From: Lachnospiraceae bacterium | GTDB taxonomy: Bacteria > Bacillota > Clostridia > Lachnospirales > Lachnospiraceae | Assembly: GCA_902381685.1 (NCBI GenBank) | Contig: LR698958.1 | Location: 993,672-1,057,671, forward strand | Direction: 5' to 3' | DNA length: 64,000 nt | In this document: piece after piece, positions 17,959 to 26,740 of the stretch | How the letters are laid out: every line of letters starts with the position of its first letter | Numbering within the stretch: position 1 is the first letter of the stretch | Notes under the pieces: generated by a model | Databases searched by the model: none | What the model was told of the DNA's origin: nothing | What the model saw: the letters and a program-made list of their open reading frames with translations, nothing else | Translations under genes and position numbers: made by a program

Positions 17959-19016
17959 GGTTCTCTAAGTTTGACGGCACTTGCGGCCTGTCTGCGCCTA
18001 GCATCATCAATGGCAGCATAATGTTTCTTTGTCGTATTTACATCTCGGTGTCCTAAAACATCTGCCACAAGGTAAATATCACCGGTTTCCTTATAGAGAG
18101 ACGTACCGTATGTGCTTCTCAGTTTATGAGGGGTAATTTTTTTATTAGGAGTTACTTCACGGGCATATTTTTTTACCATATTTTCGACTGCCTGCACACC
18201 CATTCGCTTCTTTTGGGTAGATAGGAAAAGGGCATTCTCATGTTCGGGCAGGGGAGTAATGGTATTTCTTGTTGTCTCCAGATAATCAATAAGTGCTTTC
18301 CGCACCTCCGGTCCAAAGTAGACAACCATTTCATTTCCACCTTTTCGCATCACTTTGATTCCGTTATTTTTAAAATCTATATCCGGAATGTCGAGTCCGA
18401 CGCATTCTGATACACGTATACCTGTTCCGAGCAGGAGAGTAAGAATAGCCAAATCCCGTGTCTTATTTTTTTCATAATATACCTTTTTCTGACCTGTCAG
18501 CTGATTTCCGCAATTTTCCACATACTCAAGTAGCAGAGCCACTTCATCGGTATCCAGGCGAACAATGGCTTTATCGTGGATTTTTGGCATATCAACGAAT
18601 AAAGACGGATTTTTCTCAATCATCTGATGTTTGTAATAATAATTATAAAAACTTCTCAATGCGGACATTTTGCGTGCAAGACCTTTTTCTGCGTTGGTTA
18701 TCTGTTTGTCCTCATTTTGATATACTTTTAAATATTCCTGATATTCCTCAATATCTACAGGAGCGATGCGTTCCAAGTCTGAAACCTGAAAATCAGTCAT
18801 TTTATATGATTTATAAACAGGATTATTTTCCAGAAGGAATTTAAAGAAAATACGAATATCATAAGCATAGGAAATTCTTGTCTTAACTGAAGTGGTCGGC
18901 TCAATGGCACGAAAATAATCTCTGACAAAACCGGGCATCGTATTTAAAACGTCACGCAGACGCAAAGTATTATCTATATACATAAGTTCATGATAAGTTT
19001 TAGATTCTTTTGCCAT
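17955..19016 (-). CDS. Tyrosine recombinase (XerC/XerD/CodV-like)
   Basis: A 353-residue site-specific recombinase. It has an N-terminal SAM-like/core-binding domain (about residues 25-135) and a C-terminal catalytic domain. The active-site residues are all visible: Arg201 in GTGIRVSE, HKLR (His297, Arg300), His323 in LGHRD and Tyr333 in TTKKHYAA. No excisionase, relaxase, phage gene or flanking repeat is nearby, and the neighbours (dtd, a LysM protein, lexA) are core genes. A chromosomal role such as dimer resolution is therefore as likely as an integrase of a lost element. Codon use looks like its neighbours. Confidence 0.88.
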   Translation of the reverse strand: MAKESKTYHELMYIDNTLRLRDVLNTMPGFVRDYFRAIEPTTSVKTRISYAYDIRIFFKFLLENNPVYKSYKMTDFQVSDLERIAPVDIEEYQEYLKVYQNEDKQITNAEKGLARKMSALRSFYNYYYKHQMIEKNPSLFVDMPKIHDKAIVRLDTDEVALLLEYVENCGNQLTGQKKVYYEKNKTRDLAILTLLLGTGIRVSECVGLDIPDIDFKNNGIKVMRKGGNEMVVYFGPEVRKALIDYLETTRNTITPLPEHENALFLSTQKKRMGVQAVENMVKKYAREVTPNKKITPHKLRSTYGTSLYKETGDIYLVADVLGHRDVNTTKKHYAAIDDARRRQAASAVKLREP

Positions 19017-19171
19017 AAAAAATAGTTCCTTTCTAAAATGATAAAAATCGATTAATTTATGGATATTATAGCATATCCGGAGAAAAAAGTATATATCTAT
19101 TTAAAAAATCGGTATTTGTCGTATAGATATATAGATAAAGAAAAGAAAGAAAAAACTACTTTATACCAACA

Positions 19172-19222
19172 AACAACCCATACGGTCTTTCACATGTGTG
19201 CGTAAAAACTGTATGGGTTGTT
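19172..19222 (-). terminator. Long hairpin downstream of the LysM gene
   Basis: A 15-bp stem (19172-19186 with 19208-19222, one G-U pair) encloses a 21-nt loop that itself contains the short palindrome CACATGTG. It lies 14 nt after the stop of the LysM gene, so a terminator is the simplest reading. The distal side on the minus strand is T-rich but not a clean T run. The rest of the 219-nt gap (19017-19235) is AT-rich with nothing else recognised. Confidence 0.6.
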
Positions 19223-19235
19223 ATATTGATATATA

Positions 19236-19601
19236 CTATTCTTTAAATTCTGTATCGTAATAAGCAATTAACAAATGCTTGCTTTCCTGAATGTTGTCGG
19301 AAGTCAATCCGTTTAATTGTTTAATCTCTTTGATATACTGTTGTGGAGAATCATATTCATCTGTCATATATTTTTGAGCAATTCCCCATAGTGTATCTCC
19401 CTGTTCGATTTTTATACTTTTATAATACTTAAATCCTACAGGTTCTTCTTCCAAATTACCGTGTGCATTGGAAAGAACTCCTCCGCAGTAAATCGTTCCT
19501 GCCAGTACGGCGAGTAATATAGGTAAGACGAAAAAGACTTTAATATTTCTTCGTATTGTTTTTTCTCTTCTTTTCTTCTGATTGTAATTTCTCTCTGACA
19601 T
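19236..19601 (-). CDS. yneA: YneA-like LysM protein, probable SOS cell-division inhibitor
   Basis: A 121-residue protein with a basic N-terminus, one transmembrane helix (VFFVLPILLAVLAGTIYCGG) and a C-terminal LysM domain (IKIEQGDTLWGIAQKYM to HLLIAYYD). This architecture and its position back-to-back with lexA match YneA of Bacillus, which blocks septation during the SOS response. Two LexA boxes lie in its promoter region, one between a TTGACA (-35) and a TAATAT (-10). The sequence identity to YneA cannot be measured here, so the symbol is by analogy. Confidence 0.75.
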   Translation of the reverse strand: MSERNYNQKKRREKTIRRNIKVFFVLPILLAVLAGTIYCGGVLSNAHGNLEEEPVGFKYYKSIKIEQGDTLWGIAQKYMTDEYDSPQQYIKEIKQLNGLTSDNIQESKHLLIAYYDTEFKE

Positions 19602-19637
19602 AATTATCCCCCTTGTATATTATGTAAAATAGTATTG

Positions 19638-19651
19638 CGAACATCTGTTCC
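19638..19651. promoter_or_regulatory. LexA (SOS) box 1
   Basis: CGAACATCTGTTCC fits the Gram-positive LexA consensus CGAACNNNNGTTCG at all but the last position. It lies 37 nt upstream of the LysM gene start. Confidence 0.85.
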
Positions 19652-19661
19652 TTATGGTTAT

Positions 19662-19690
19662 ATATTAAACTACGAACGTCTGTTTGTCAA
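19662..19690 (-). promoter_or_regulatory. LysM-gene promoter enclosing LexA box 2
   Basis: On the minus strand, TTGACA (19690-19685) and TAATAT (19667-19662) are 17 nt apart. Within the spacer is a second LexA box, CGAACGTCTGTTTG (19673-19686 on the plus strand). A repressor bound there would directly block RNA polymerase. Confidence 0.75.
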
Positions 19691-19722
19691 TAGATTCAGC
19701 AATAAAAATCGAACATATTTTC

Positions 19723-19762
19723 TAAACATTTGTTTGCTTTTTTTGTCGTTATGTGTTAGAAT
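19723..19762 (+). promoter_or_regulatory. lexA promoter with a degenerate LexA box
   Basis: TTGCTT (19734-19739) and an extended -10 TGT-TAGAAT (19754-19762) are 17 nt apart. TAAACATTTGTTTG (19723-19736) overlaps the -35 and is a weaker LexA-like dyad; CGAACATATTTTCT (19710-19723) just before it is only a half match. This suits autoregulation of lexA. Confidence 0.7.
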
Positions 19763-19791
19763 AAAGAAAAGGTTAATTATGGGAGGATTCT

Positions 19792-20409
19792 ATGTCATAC
19801 GGAAAAATAAGTCAAAAACAATCAGAAATTTTAGAATATATTAAATCAGAAATTTTAAAAAGAGGTTATCCGCCTGCTGTCCGTGAAATCTGCGAGGCAG
19901 TAAATTTGAAGTCTACCTCTTCTGTCCATTCACATTTGGAAACATTGGAAAAGAACGGATATATTCGTCGAGATCCTACAAAACCGCGTGCAATCGAAAT
20001 TATTGACGATATGTTTAATTTAACACGCAGAGACCTTGTTCAGGTTCCTATGATTGGACGTGTGGCTGCAGGGGAGCCTTTACTTGCACAGGAAAATATT
20101 GAAGACTACTTTCCTATTCCGGCTGAACTTATGCCGAATAATCAGGTGTATATGCTTCAGGTTCAAGGGGAAAGTATGATTAACGCCGGTATATTGGACG
20201 GCGATTACGTCTTAGTAGAACAGTGCAACACTGTGTCCAACGGACAGATGGTTGTTGCACTTGTAGAGGACGGTGCTACTGTCAAGACGTTTTATAAGGA
20301 AGAAGGTATTTATCGTCTTCAGCCTGAGAATGATACAATGTCGCCGATTATCGTACAGGAAGTGACTATTTTAGGAAAAGTTATAGGAGTCTTCCGTATG
20401 ATGAAATAA
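19792..20409 (+). CDS. lexA: SOS transcriptional repressor LexA
   Basis: A 205-residue repressor with an N-terminal winged helix (YPPAVREICEAVNLKSTSSVHSHL) and a C-terminal S24 autoprotease domain. The self-cleavage site is Ala93-Gly94 in RVAAGEPL; the catalytic pair is Ser128 (QGESM) and Lys165 (GATVKTF). RecA filaments stimulate the cleavage after DNA damage. GGGAGG precedes the ATG. LexA boxes upstream show autoregulation and control of the divergent LysM gene. Confidence 0.97.
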   Translation: MSYGKISQKQSEILEYIKSEILKRGYPPAVREICEAVNLKSTSSVHSHLETLEKNGYIRRDPTKPRAIEIIDDMFNLTRRDLVQVPMIGRVAAGEPLLAQENIEDYFPIPAELMPNNQVYMLQVQGESMINAGILDGDYVLVEQCNTVSNGQMVVALVEDGATVKTFYKEEGIYRLQPENDTMSPIIVQEVTILGKVIGVFRMMK

Positions 20410-20434
20410 TGATTTCATTTATATGTTAAAATGT

Positions 20435-20470
20435 AAAAGACGGAAAGTTTGTGAACTCTCCGTCTTTTTG
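20435..20470. terminator. Bidirectional terminator between lexA and the DUF2500 gene
   Basis: A 10-bp stem (20435-20444 with 20459-20468) has a smaller 4-bp stem inside its loop and A/T runs on both sides, serving both convergent transcripts. Confidence 0.88.
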
Positions 20471-20474
20471 CATT

Positions 20475-20870
20475 TTAGTATTCTCGCTCAAAACTTAAGT
20501 ATCGTGTTCCCTGGAACGTTAATTTACCATAATCTTTTTCTGCAAGAATTCCATATTCTTTTCCGGAAACTGAAAACTCTATTCTGTCTCCGCTGGATAC
20601 TTGAAACGTTACATAATATGATGTAGAAGTTGTAGTGTATGATCCACTCATACCTGTCTGATCGCCTGCATTAGCGTGTGTATGATGAGATACAGATGTT
20701 CTTTTAGCAACAACAGATGCATCAACGGTTAATCGCGGCGAATTGTTATTTTTGTGCCATGTCCCTACGCCTCTAATTATAGTCATAATGAATACTCCAA
20801 TTATAAATAAAAAGACTAAGGGAAAAAGTAAATCCATAATAGTTAGTATAGCAGAATCAAATCCCATCAT
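20475..20870 (-). CDS. DUF2500 domain-containing membrane protein
   Basis: A 131-residue protein with one N-terminal transmembrane helix (ILTIMDLLFPLVFLFIIGVF) and a beta-rich soluble domain: LTVDASVVAKRTSV, YYVTFQVSSGDRIEFSVSG, and GILAEKDYGKLTFQGTRYLSF. This matches the DUF2500 family of unknown function. It lies at the end of the rplU-rsfS block but 28 nt after rsfS, so it may be co-transcribed. Nothing in the sequence suggests an enzyme. Confidence 0.85.
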   Translation of the reverse strand: MMGFDSAILTIMDLLFPLVFLFIIGVFIMTIIRGVGTWHKNNNSPRLTVDASVVAKRTSVSHHTHANAGDQTGMSGSYTTTSTSYYVTFQVSSGDRIEFSVSGKEYGILAEKDYGKLTFQGTRYLSFEREY

Positions 20871-20898
20871 ATGCTCCTCCTAGGTAAAACTAAAATTT

Positions 20899-21252
20899 TT
20901 ACAGTTCATCAATATTTTCAACTACTCTTCCATCTCTCCAGATACGTTCTAAGTCATAGAAAAGTCTGTTATCTTTATCAAACACATGAACGATAATATC
21001 ACCGAAATCAAGCAATACCCAATTGCCAAGACCGTAACCTTCACGCTGCTTTACTGTATAGCCTGCTTTTTCAAGTTTTTCTTCTACGTTCTCTACAAGG
21101 GCATTTACCTGGCTTTCATTTGTACCGTTGGCAATAATAAAATAGTCTGCCAAAGTAGAGATTTCTGAAATATTTATAACACGAATGTCTTCGCCTTTTT
21201 TTTCAGACAAGGCTTCATATGCCAAGCGTGCCATGTTTTTTGCCTGTTCCAT
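20899..21252 (-). CDS. rsfS: Ribosomal silencing factor RsfS
   Basis: A 117-residue RsfS/Iojap family protein that binds L14 of the 50S subunit and blocks subunit joining in starvation. Typical segments are DIRVINISEISTLADYFIIANG, NALVENVEEKLEKAG and WVLLDFGDIIVHVFD. It follows yqeK with the ATG sharing its A with the yqeK stop, as in the conserved nadD-yqeK-rsfS order. Confidence 0.96.
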   Translation of the reverse strand: MEQAKNMARLAYEALSEKKGEDIRVINISEISTLADYFIIANGTNESQVNALVENVEEKLEKAGYTVKQREGYGLGNWVLLDFGDIIVHVFDKDNRLFYDLERIWRDGRVVENIDEL

Positions 21253-21839
21253 TATTTTTCCTCCAATTCGAGTTGATTTTTATAAAATTCATACGTTTCT
21301 TTTGTAAGCGCATCAATAACGCTGTTTCGATTTTCCAGAAGATAATTTAATATGTCACCGGAAACCTGCAAGATGGCTTTGTCGATGTCTTCAAATGCCA
21401 GTCTGCGTACGAATGAAAGATTTTCTGCATGATGTCTTCCCGGTTCGATATAATCGGCAATATAGAGAATTTTCTCTAACATAGTCATATTAGGGCGTCC
21501 TGTAGTGTGATACATTATGGCGCTTAGAACGTCTTCGTCTGTCACTCCATATTTTGATTTCGCCAAATATGCGCCGAGTTTTGCATGAATCAGAGCAGGG
21601 TTCTTTTCTTCACTTTCAGATAAAGAAATACCGTATTCTTTACATAAGTTCTTTTGCTCTTCCACCGGCAAACATTTGGCACAATCGTGCAGGAGTCCGG
21701 CGGGCATTGCCTGATCTAAATCTACGCCATACTTCATTGCCAATGCTCCTGCCGTGTACATAACGCCTAATGTATGCCGAAACCGTGATACAGTTAATGT
21801 TTCTTCCAGAATTTTTTCGATTTCTTCTAATGATTTCAT
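21252..21839 (-). CDS. yqeK: YqeK-type symmetrical Ap4A hydrolase (HD domain)
   Basis: A 195-residue HD-domain phosphohydrolase. Metal ligands are in RFRHTLGV, GLLHDCAKC and MYHTTG; IADYIEPGR is the family hallmark. YqeK hydrolyses diadenosine tetraphosphate to two ADP. It overlaps nadD by 4 nt (ATGA) and rsfS by 1 nt, in the usual order. Confidence 0.95.
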   Translation of the reverse strand: MKSLEEIEKILEETLTVSRFRHTLGVMYTAGALAMKYGVDLDQAMPAGLLHDCAKCLPVEEQKNLCKEYGISLSESEEKNPALIHAKLGAYLAKSKYGVTDEDVLSAIMYHTTGRPNMTMLEKILYIADYIEPGRHHAENLSFVRRLAFEDIDKAILQVSGDILNYLLENRNSVIDALTKETYEFYKNQLELEEK

Positions 21840-22441
21840 TTATTTTTCACCTCATATAATCCGTGTGATTCGATATACGCAGAGACTTTTTGGGGAACGA
21901 GATTGTCGATATTTTCACCGTTCTCCCGTTTTTGACGAATATCACTTGAAGATATATCTATCAGAGGCATCTTTAGTAATTCGATTTTTGCGCTGTATTT
22001 CTCCGTTAAATAAGAAATCTGTTTATACATTTTGTCCATATCTTTATCGTCTCTGCAGGCAGCGAGAATTATGCAGGAATGCATAATCCTAGCAGGCTCT
22101 TTCCAAAATTCAATTGTAAAGAGCGAGTCTGCACCGATAATAAAATAAAATGTATCCTGCGGATATAATTGATGCAACTTCTCCAGTGTTTCATAAGAAT
22201 AGGAATGTTTTTCTTCTTCGATTTCAAATGTACTTAAACAAAATTCTTCCTTACCTTCGATTGCCAGTTTAACCATATCTAAACGGAAATCTACGTTAAT
22301 TTCTTTTGATTTATGAGGCGGATTTCCGTTTGGCATAAACCAGATTTTATCTAATTGAAAATTGTCATAAGCATATGCGCCAAGCATAAGATGACCGTTG
22401 TGTATTGGATCAAAAGTTCCACCTACAATCCCAATCTTCAT
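21836..22441 (-). CDS. nadD: Nicotinate-nucleotide adenylyltransferase
   Basis: A 201-residue nucleotidyltransferase that makes deamido-NAD from NaMN and ATP. The nucleotide-binding motif GGTFDPIHNGHL is at residues 7-18, followed by FMPNGNPPHK and the C-terminal ISSSDIRQK. The ATG at 22441 is chosen because it starts the conserved MKIGIVGG and follows GAGAGAGG; an upstream in-frame start at 22462 adds seven unconserved residues. Confidence 0.96.
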   Translation of the reverse strand: MKIGIVGGTFDPIHNGHLMLGAYAYDNFQLDKIWFMPNGNPPHKSKEINVDFRLDMVKLAIEGKEEFCLSTFEIEEEKHSYSYETLEKLHQLYPQDTFYFIIGADSLFTIEFWKEPARIMHSCIILAACRDDKDMDKMYKQISYLTEKYSAKIELLKMPLIDISSSDIRQKRENGENIDNLVPQKVSAYIESHGLYEVKNK

Positions 22442-22465
22442 ACTATAACCTCTCTCACACATTTA

Positions 22466-22759
22466 TTATTTTGGCAATTCGATTTTCTTTTTATCGTCTT
22501 TTCCTTCCTTATATAAAACGATTTTCTTACCAATGACCTGTACAACCTGCGAATGTGTACGCTCTGCAATCATGGCAGCAAGTTCTTTCGGATCATCTGC
22601 ACAGTTTTTTAAAACGCTGATTTTAATCAATTCGCGTGCAGTTAAAGCCTCTCCAATTGCTTCCGTAAGCGCAGGAGTCATGCTTGATTTTCCGATTTGG
22701 AAAATAGGATCCATTGTCATTGCAAGACTTTTTAAATAGGCTCTTTGCTTTGTTGTCAT
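22466..22759 (-). CDS. yhbY: YhbY-type RNA-binding protein (CRM domain)
   Basis: A 97-residue single CRM-domain protein. Family marks are LTTKQRAYLKSLA-like MTTKQRAYLKSLAM, the IFQIGKSS loop (normally GxxG) and VQVIGKKIVLYK. YhbY associates with pre-50S particles and helps ribosome assembly. It follows obg by 23 nt in the same order as in many Firmicutes. Confidence 0.94.
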   Translation of the reverse strand: MTTKQRAYLKSLAMTMDPIFQIGKSSMTPALTEAIGEALTARELIKISVLKNCADDPKELAAMIAERTHSQVVQVIGKKIVLYKEGKDDKKKIELPK

Positions 22760-22782
22760 TGTTCTCTTCTCCTTATATGATT

Positions 22783-24081
<1,299 letters not shown>

Positions 24082-24106
24082 CTATATATCGTCTATATCA
24101 AAACAA

Positions 24107-24132
24107 GGCTCCAAACCAAAAGATTTGAAGCC
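24107..24132 (-). terminator. Hairpin between rpmA and obg (possible attenuator)
   Basis: A 9-bp stem (24124-24132 with 24107-24115, one G-U) with an 8-nt loop is followed on the minus strand by a TTGTTTTG tract. Partial termination here would make ribosomal protein mRNA exceed obg mRNA. Confidence 0.65.
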
Positions 24133-24146
24133 CATGTTATTCATTA

Positions 24147-24431
24147 TTATTCAACTACTGGATAGATAGAAACCTGTTTCTTATCTCTTCCTTTTCTTTC
24201 GAATCTTACAACACCGTCAACTAAAGCGAATAATGTATCATCTCCACCACGTCCTACGTTAAGACCTGGGTGAATTTTAGTTCCACGCTGTCTGTAAAGA
24301 ATATTTCCAGCTTTTACAAATTGTCCGTCAGCTCTTTTCGCACCTAATCTTTTTGATTCAGAATCTCTACCGTTCTTTGTAGAACCAACTCCTTTTTTAT
24401 GAGCGAAAAATTGAAGGTTTAATTTCATCAT
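24147..24431 (-). CDS. rpmA: Ribosomal protein L27 with Prp-cleaved N-terminal extension
   Basis: A 94-residue bL27 precursor. It begins [18 protein letters not shown]; in Firmicutes the segment ending LQFFA is removed by Prp so that the HKKGxGS tail can reach the peptidyl transferase centre. The prp gene lies directly upstream. [22 protein letters not shown] and [15 protein letters not shown] segments confirm L27. Two adjacent ATGs (24431, 24428) occur; the first suits the AGGAGGTG spacing. Confidence 0.97.
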   Translation of the reverse strand: MMKLNLQFFAHKKGVGSTKNGRDSESKRLGAKRADGQFVKAGNILYRQRGTKIHPGLNVGRGGDDTLFALVDGVVRFERKGRDKKQVSIYPVVE

Positions 24432-24434
24432 GGC

Positions 24435-24767
24435 TTACACCTCCTCAAATGTTAAATCAATATACTCTTCGTAACTTTCGTCACTTGCCATCTCTCGTAA
24501 ACCTAATATCATGGCCTTCAGTAATAATGCCGCTTCTTTTCCGGGTCTGCCATCTATCTTATAATCAATAAAACCTGATTCCTCATCAGAAACTAAAGAA
24601 GTCTTTTCTTCAGTAAACTTATCAATGGAATTGATAGTATTGATAGTAAGAACGGAAACAGCAGCGCAAACAATATCCTGTCCGGGCTCACTGTAACCTG
24701 CATGTCCCAATGTCTTAAAGCCGACATACTCATGCTTTTCATTTTTATAAATTGATACCGTAATCAT
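24435..24767 (-). CDS. prp: Ribosomal-processing cysteine protease Prp
   Basis: A 110-residue cysteine protease that trims the L27 extension. The catalytic His is in LGHAGYSEPGQDIVCAAVS (His at about residue 22) and the Cys in the same segment (about 34). It lies between rplU and rpmA, the place it has across Firmicutes, with only 3 nt before the rpmA ATG. Cleavage of L27 is essential in Staphylococcus. Confidence 0.95.
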   Translation of the reverse strand: MITVSIYKNEKHEYVGFKTLGHAGYSEPGQDIVCAAVSVLTINTINSIDKFTEEKTSLVSDEESGFIDYKIDGRPGKEAALLLKAMILGLREMASDESYEEYIDLTFEEV

Positions 24768-24786
24768 TTATGACACCAATTTCAAA

Positions 24787-25095
24787 TTAAGCGTTGATTT
24801 TTTCAATCTTAACAGCTGTGTACTGCTGTCTGTGTCCATTTTTCTTATGGTATCCAGTTTTTCTTTTATACTTGTAAACGATAACTTTTTTTGCTTTTCC
24901 GTCACCAATTACTGATGCTTCTACTGTAGCACCTGCTACTGTTGGGTTTCCAACTTTTAATTCAGAATCGCTTACTGCAAGTACCTGGTCAAATGTAAAA
25001 GTTTCTCCAGCTTCTACACCAAGTTTTTCTACTTTAATGATATCGCCTTCGGCTACTTTGTACTGTTTACCACCTGTTGCTATAATTGCGTACAT
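24787..25095 (-). CDS. rplU: Ribosomal protein L21
   Basis: A 102-residue bL21 protein, beginning [18 protein letters not shown] and ending with [25 protein letters not shown]. The ATG at 25095 is supported by AGGAGG just upstream and by homology; a longer frame extends to 25221 but covers the untranslated leader. It starts the L21-Prp-L27 operon. Confidence 0.97.
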   Translation of the reverse strand: MYAIIATGGKQYKVAEGDIIKVEKLGVEAGETFTFDQVLAVSDSELKVGNPTVAGATVEASVIGDGKAKKVIVYKYKRKTGYHKKNGHRQQYTAVKIEKINA

Positions 25096-25174
25096 ATGGC
25101 ACCTCCTATTTATCATTACTCGCCAACTTCGGTGTTCATTTTCACGAAACTTATAACCTCGTTGTGCGGCATAC
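25096..25174 (-). promoter_or_regulatory. rplU 5' leader (candidate L21 leader RNA)
   Basis: About 80 nt separate the predicted transcription start from the rplU ATG. Many Firmicutes have an autoregulatory L21 leader in this place. I see a structured-looking GC-richer stretch but did not verify the consensus fold. Confidence 0.45.
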
Positions 25175-25180
25175 CGTTGT

Positions 25181-25209
25181 ATTATAGCATCACTTTTTAT
25201 ATGCGTCAA
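25181..25209 (-). promoter_or_regulatory. Promoter of the rplU-prp-rpmA operon
   Basis: On the minus strand, TTGACG (25209-25204) and a perfect TATAAT (25186-25181) are exactly 17 nt apart. It starts right after the stop codon of the CBS protein gene. Confidence 0.9.
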
Positions 25210-25210
25210 C

Positions 25211-25624
25211 CTATTTTTCAATATTTGTCATTTTATTGTAGCAATATCCAATAATATCTTTTCGAGTGATGATACCGATAAAGTTTCCCTGATCATCTAC
25301 AACGGGAACAAAATTTTGATCCATCGCTTTCTCAACTAAGTCTTCAATGTCAGCGTTAATGTTCACTGCCTGATAGTCAGTTCTTCTGTCAATTTCGGTA
25401 ATTGGAATTAATTCCGCCTCTTTCAAATTCAAATTGTATTTATTTTTAATTCCCCAGAGCAAATCTCCTTCCGTGATACTTCCAACGTATTTTCCGTCTA
25501 TATTGATCATGGGGATAGAGGAATATTTATGATATTCCATTTTTTCAATCGCCTGTCTTAATGTATCTTCCTTATGTATAAATGCAATTTCACTTTTTGG
25601 TTTTAAAAAAAATAATATATTCAT
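25211..25624 (-). CDS. Tandem CBS-domain protein (DarB/CbpB-like)
   Basis: A 137-residue protein made of two CBS motifs (residues about 12-60 and 80-130): [24 protein letters not shown] and then [33 protein letters not shown]. Size and layout resemble DarB (YkuL) and CbpB of Gram-positives, small stand-alone CBS proteins that bind c-di-AMP and regulate Rel or other enzymes. Ligand is inferred only. It ends the upstream operon just before the rplU promoter. Confidence 0.82.
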   Translation of the reverse strand: MNILFFLKPKSEIAFIHKEDTLRQAIEKMEYHKYSSIPMINIDGKYVGSITEGDLLWGIKNKYNLNLKEAELIPITEIDRRTDYQAVNINADIEDLVEKAMDQNFVPVVDDQGNFIGIITRKDIIGYCYNKMTNIEK

Positions 25625-25644
25625 TCTATATCCTCTTATTTCAT

Positions 25645-26241
25645 TTAAACTATTTGTCCTTTTAAAATTTTATCAGCGGTCTCAGATGTAAATAAAATAC
25701 CATGTATGCCCAACTCTTCTGCTGCTCTGACATTTTCTTCTCTGTCGTCAAAGAATAATGCCTCCTCAGGAGCAATGTGGTATTTTTCCAGAAGACGTTC
25801 ATAAATGAGTTTATCCGGTTTAATACATGTTTCCTCAAAAGAAAAGACTCCGCCGTCAAACGTTTCTATAAATGAAAGTGTTCCCTTTGTCTTCTCATAC
25901 AGATATTCCGAGTAATTGGACAGAAAAAGAATACGGTAGCCGTTTTTTCTGAAAAATTGTATTAATTTTAATGTATACGGGAAAAGGTAAACACACTTCT
26001 CAAGATTTTCATAAACCATGCGTATTTCTTTCTCATATTCGGGAGCGTTTTCAATAAAGAGAGACAGCCATTGTTCAGCATCTGCTCCTCTGTCTCCTTC
26101 TTCCCAATCGCTGTTTAAAAACATGGCATTCGCAATCGTATGAAATACATTGTCGTCGAAAGAAAACGTTTTTAAATAAGACTTCCAGTCATATGCGACA
26201 AGGACATTTCCTAAATCAAAAATTACAGTTGTCTTTTTCAT
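25645..26241 (-). CDS. HAD-superfamily hydrolase (YihX-like)
   Basis: A 198-residue haloacid-dehalogenase-type phosphatase. Motif I is FDLGNVLVAYDW (nucleophile Asp9, with Gly in place of the second Asp, as in the YihX/epoxide-hydrolase-N type subgroup), motif II is FLSNYS, motif III is the Lys in CIKPDKLIYE, and motif IV is FFDDREENVRAAEELG. Substrate unknown; sugar phosphates are likely for this subgroup. Confidence 0.85.
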   Translation of the reverse strand: MKKTTVIFDLGNVLVAYDWKSYLKTFSFDDNVFHTIANAMFLNSDWEEGDRGADAEQWLSLFIENAPEYEKEIRMVYENLEKCVYLFPYTLKLIQFFRKNGYRILFLSNYSEYLYEKTKGTLSFIETFDGGVFSFEETCIKPDKLIYERLLEKYHIAPEEALFFDDREENVRAAEELGIHGILFTSETADKILKGQIV

Positions 26242-26253
26242 GATAAATGCTCC

Positions 26254-26736
26254 TTATGTAAAAATTACATCTGCAAATTCAGCGCGAACAACGTTTGCCA
26301 AATCGTGAGGGGATAATTTCAGTTGCAATCCTAATTTACCGCCACTTACAATGATATGAGGCAGTTCAAATGCAGACCGGTCGATGACCGTCGGAAATTG
26401 TTTTTTCATTCCGATGGAAGTACAGCCGCCTCTCACATAGCCGGTCAACGGAGTCAAATCTTTTAACGGAAGCATTTCCAATGATTTCTCTCCCACAGAT
26501 TTTGCTGCTTTTTTAAAATCGATTTCCTTTTCAATCGGAAGAACAAACACATAATACCCTTTGCTCTTTCCAACCGTAACAATTGTTTTATAAACAATTT
26601 CATGTGGAATCCCAAGTTTATCAGCGATATGAATACCGTCAATGAACTCGTCACATTCGTAAGTCATCATCTCAAATGTAATTTTATTTCTTTCCAGTAT
26701 ACGGACGGCATTCGTTTTTGTTTCTTTTTTTGCCAC
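26254..26736 (-). CDS. ybaK: Cys-tRNA(Pro)/Cys-tRNA(Cys) deacylase YbaK
   Basis: A 160-residue trans-editing protein of the YbaK/EbsC family, which hydrolyses Cys mis-attached to tRNA-Pro. Conserved pieces are KTNAVRILERNKITFEM, the lysine in IVYKTIVTVG, and the glycine-rich YVRGGCTSIGMKK and VSGGKLGLQLKLSP segments. It sits between RNase G and the HAD gene on the minus strand, 4 nt after the RNase G stop. Confidence 0.93.
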   Translation of the reverse strand: MAKKETKTNAVRILERNKITFEMMTYECDEFIDGIHIADKLGIPHEIVYKTIVTVGKSKGYYVFVLPIEKEIDFKKAAKSVGEKSLEMLPLKDLTPLTGYVRGGCTSIGMKKQFPTVIDRSAFELPHIIVSGGKLGLQLKLSPHDLANVVRAEFADVIFT

Positions 26737-26740
26737 AAAA

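Noticed and set aside
17955-19016. Integrase as a sign of an integrated mobile element
   Set aside because: No other phage, conjugation or flanking-repeat features were found and neighbours are core genes.
19613-19640. Possible dif site (TTATGTAAAAT half)
   Set aside because: Only the right half resembles the 28-bp Firmicute dif; the left half does not fit, and the stretch covers the LysM gene's ribosome-binding region.
24796-25221. Extended L21 reading frame starting at 25221
   Set aside because: The extra 42 codons span the promoter and leader; AGGAGG and homology support the ATG at 25095.
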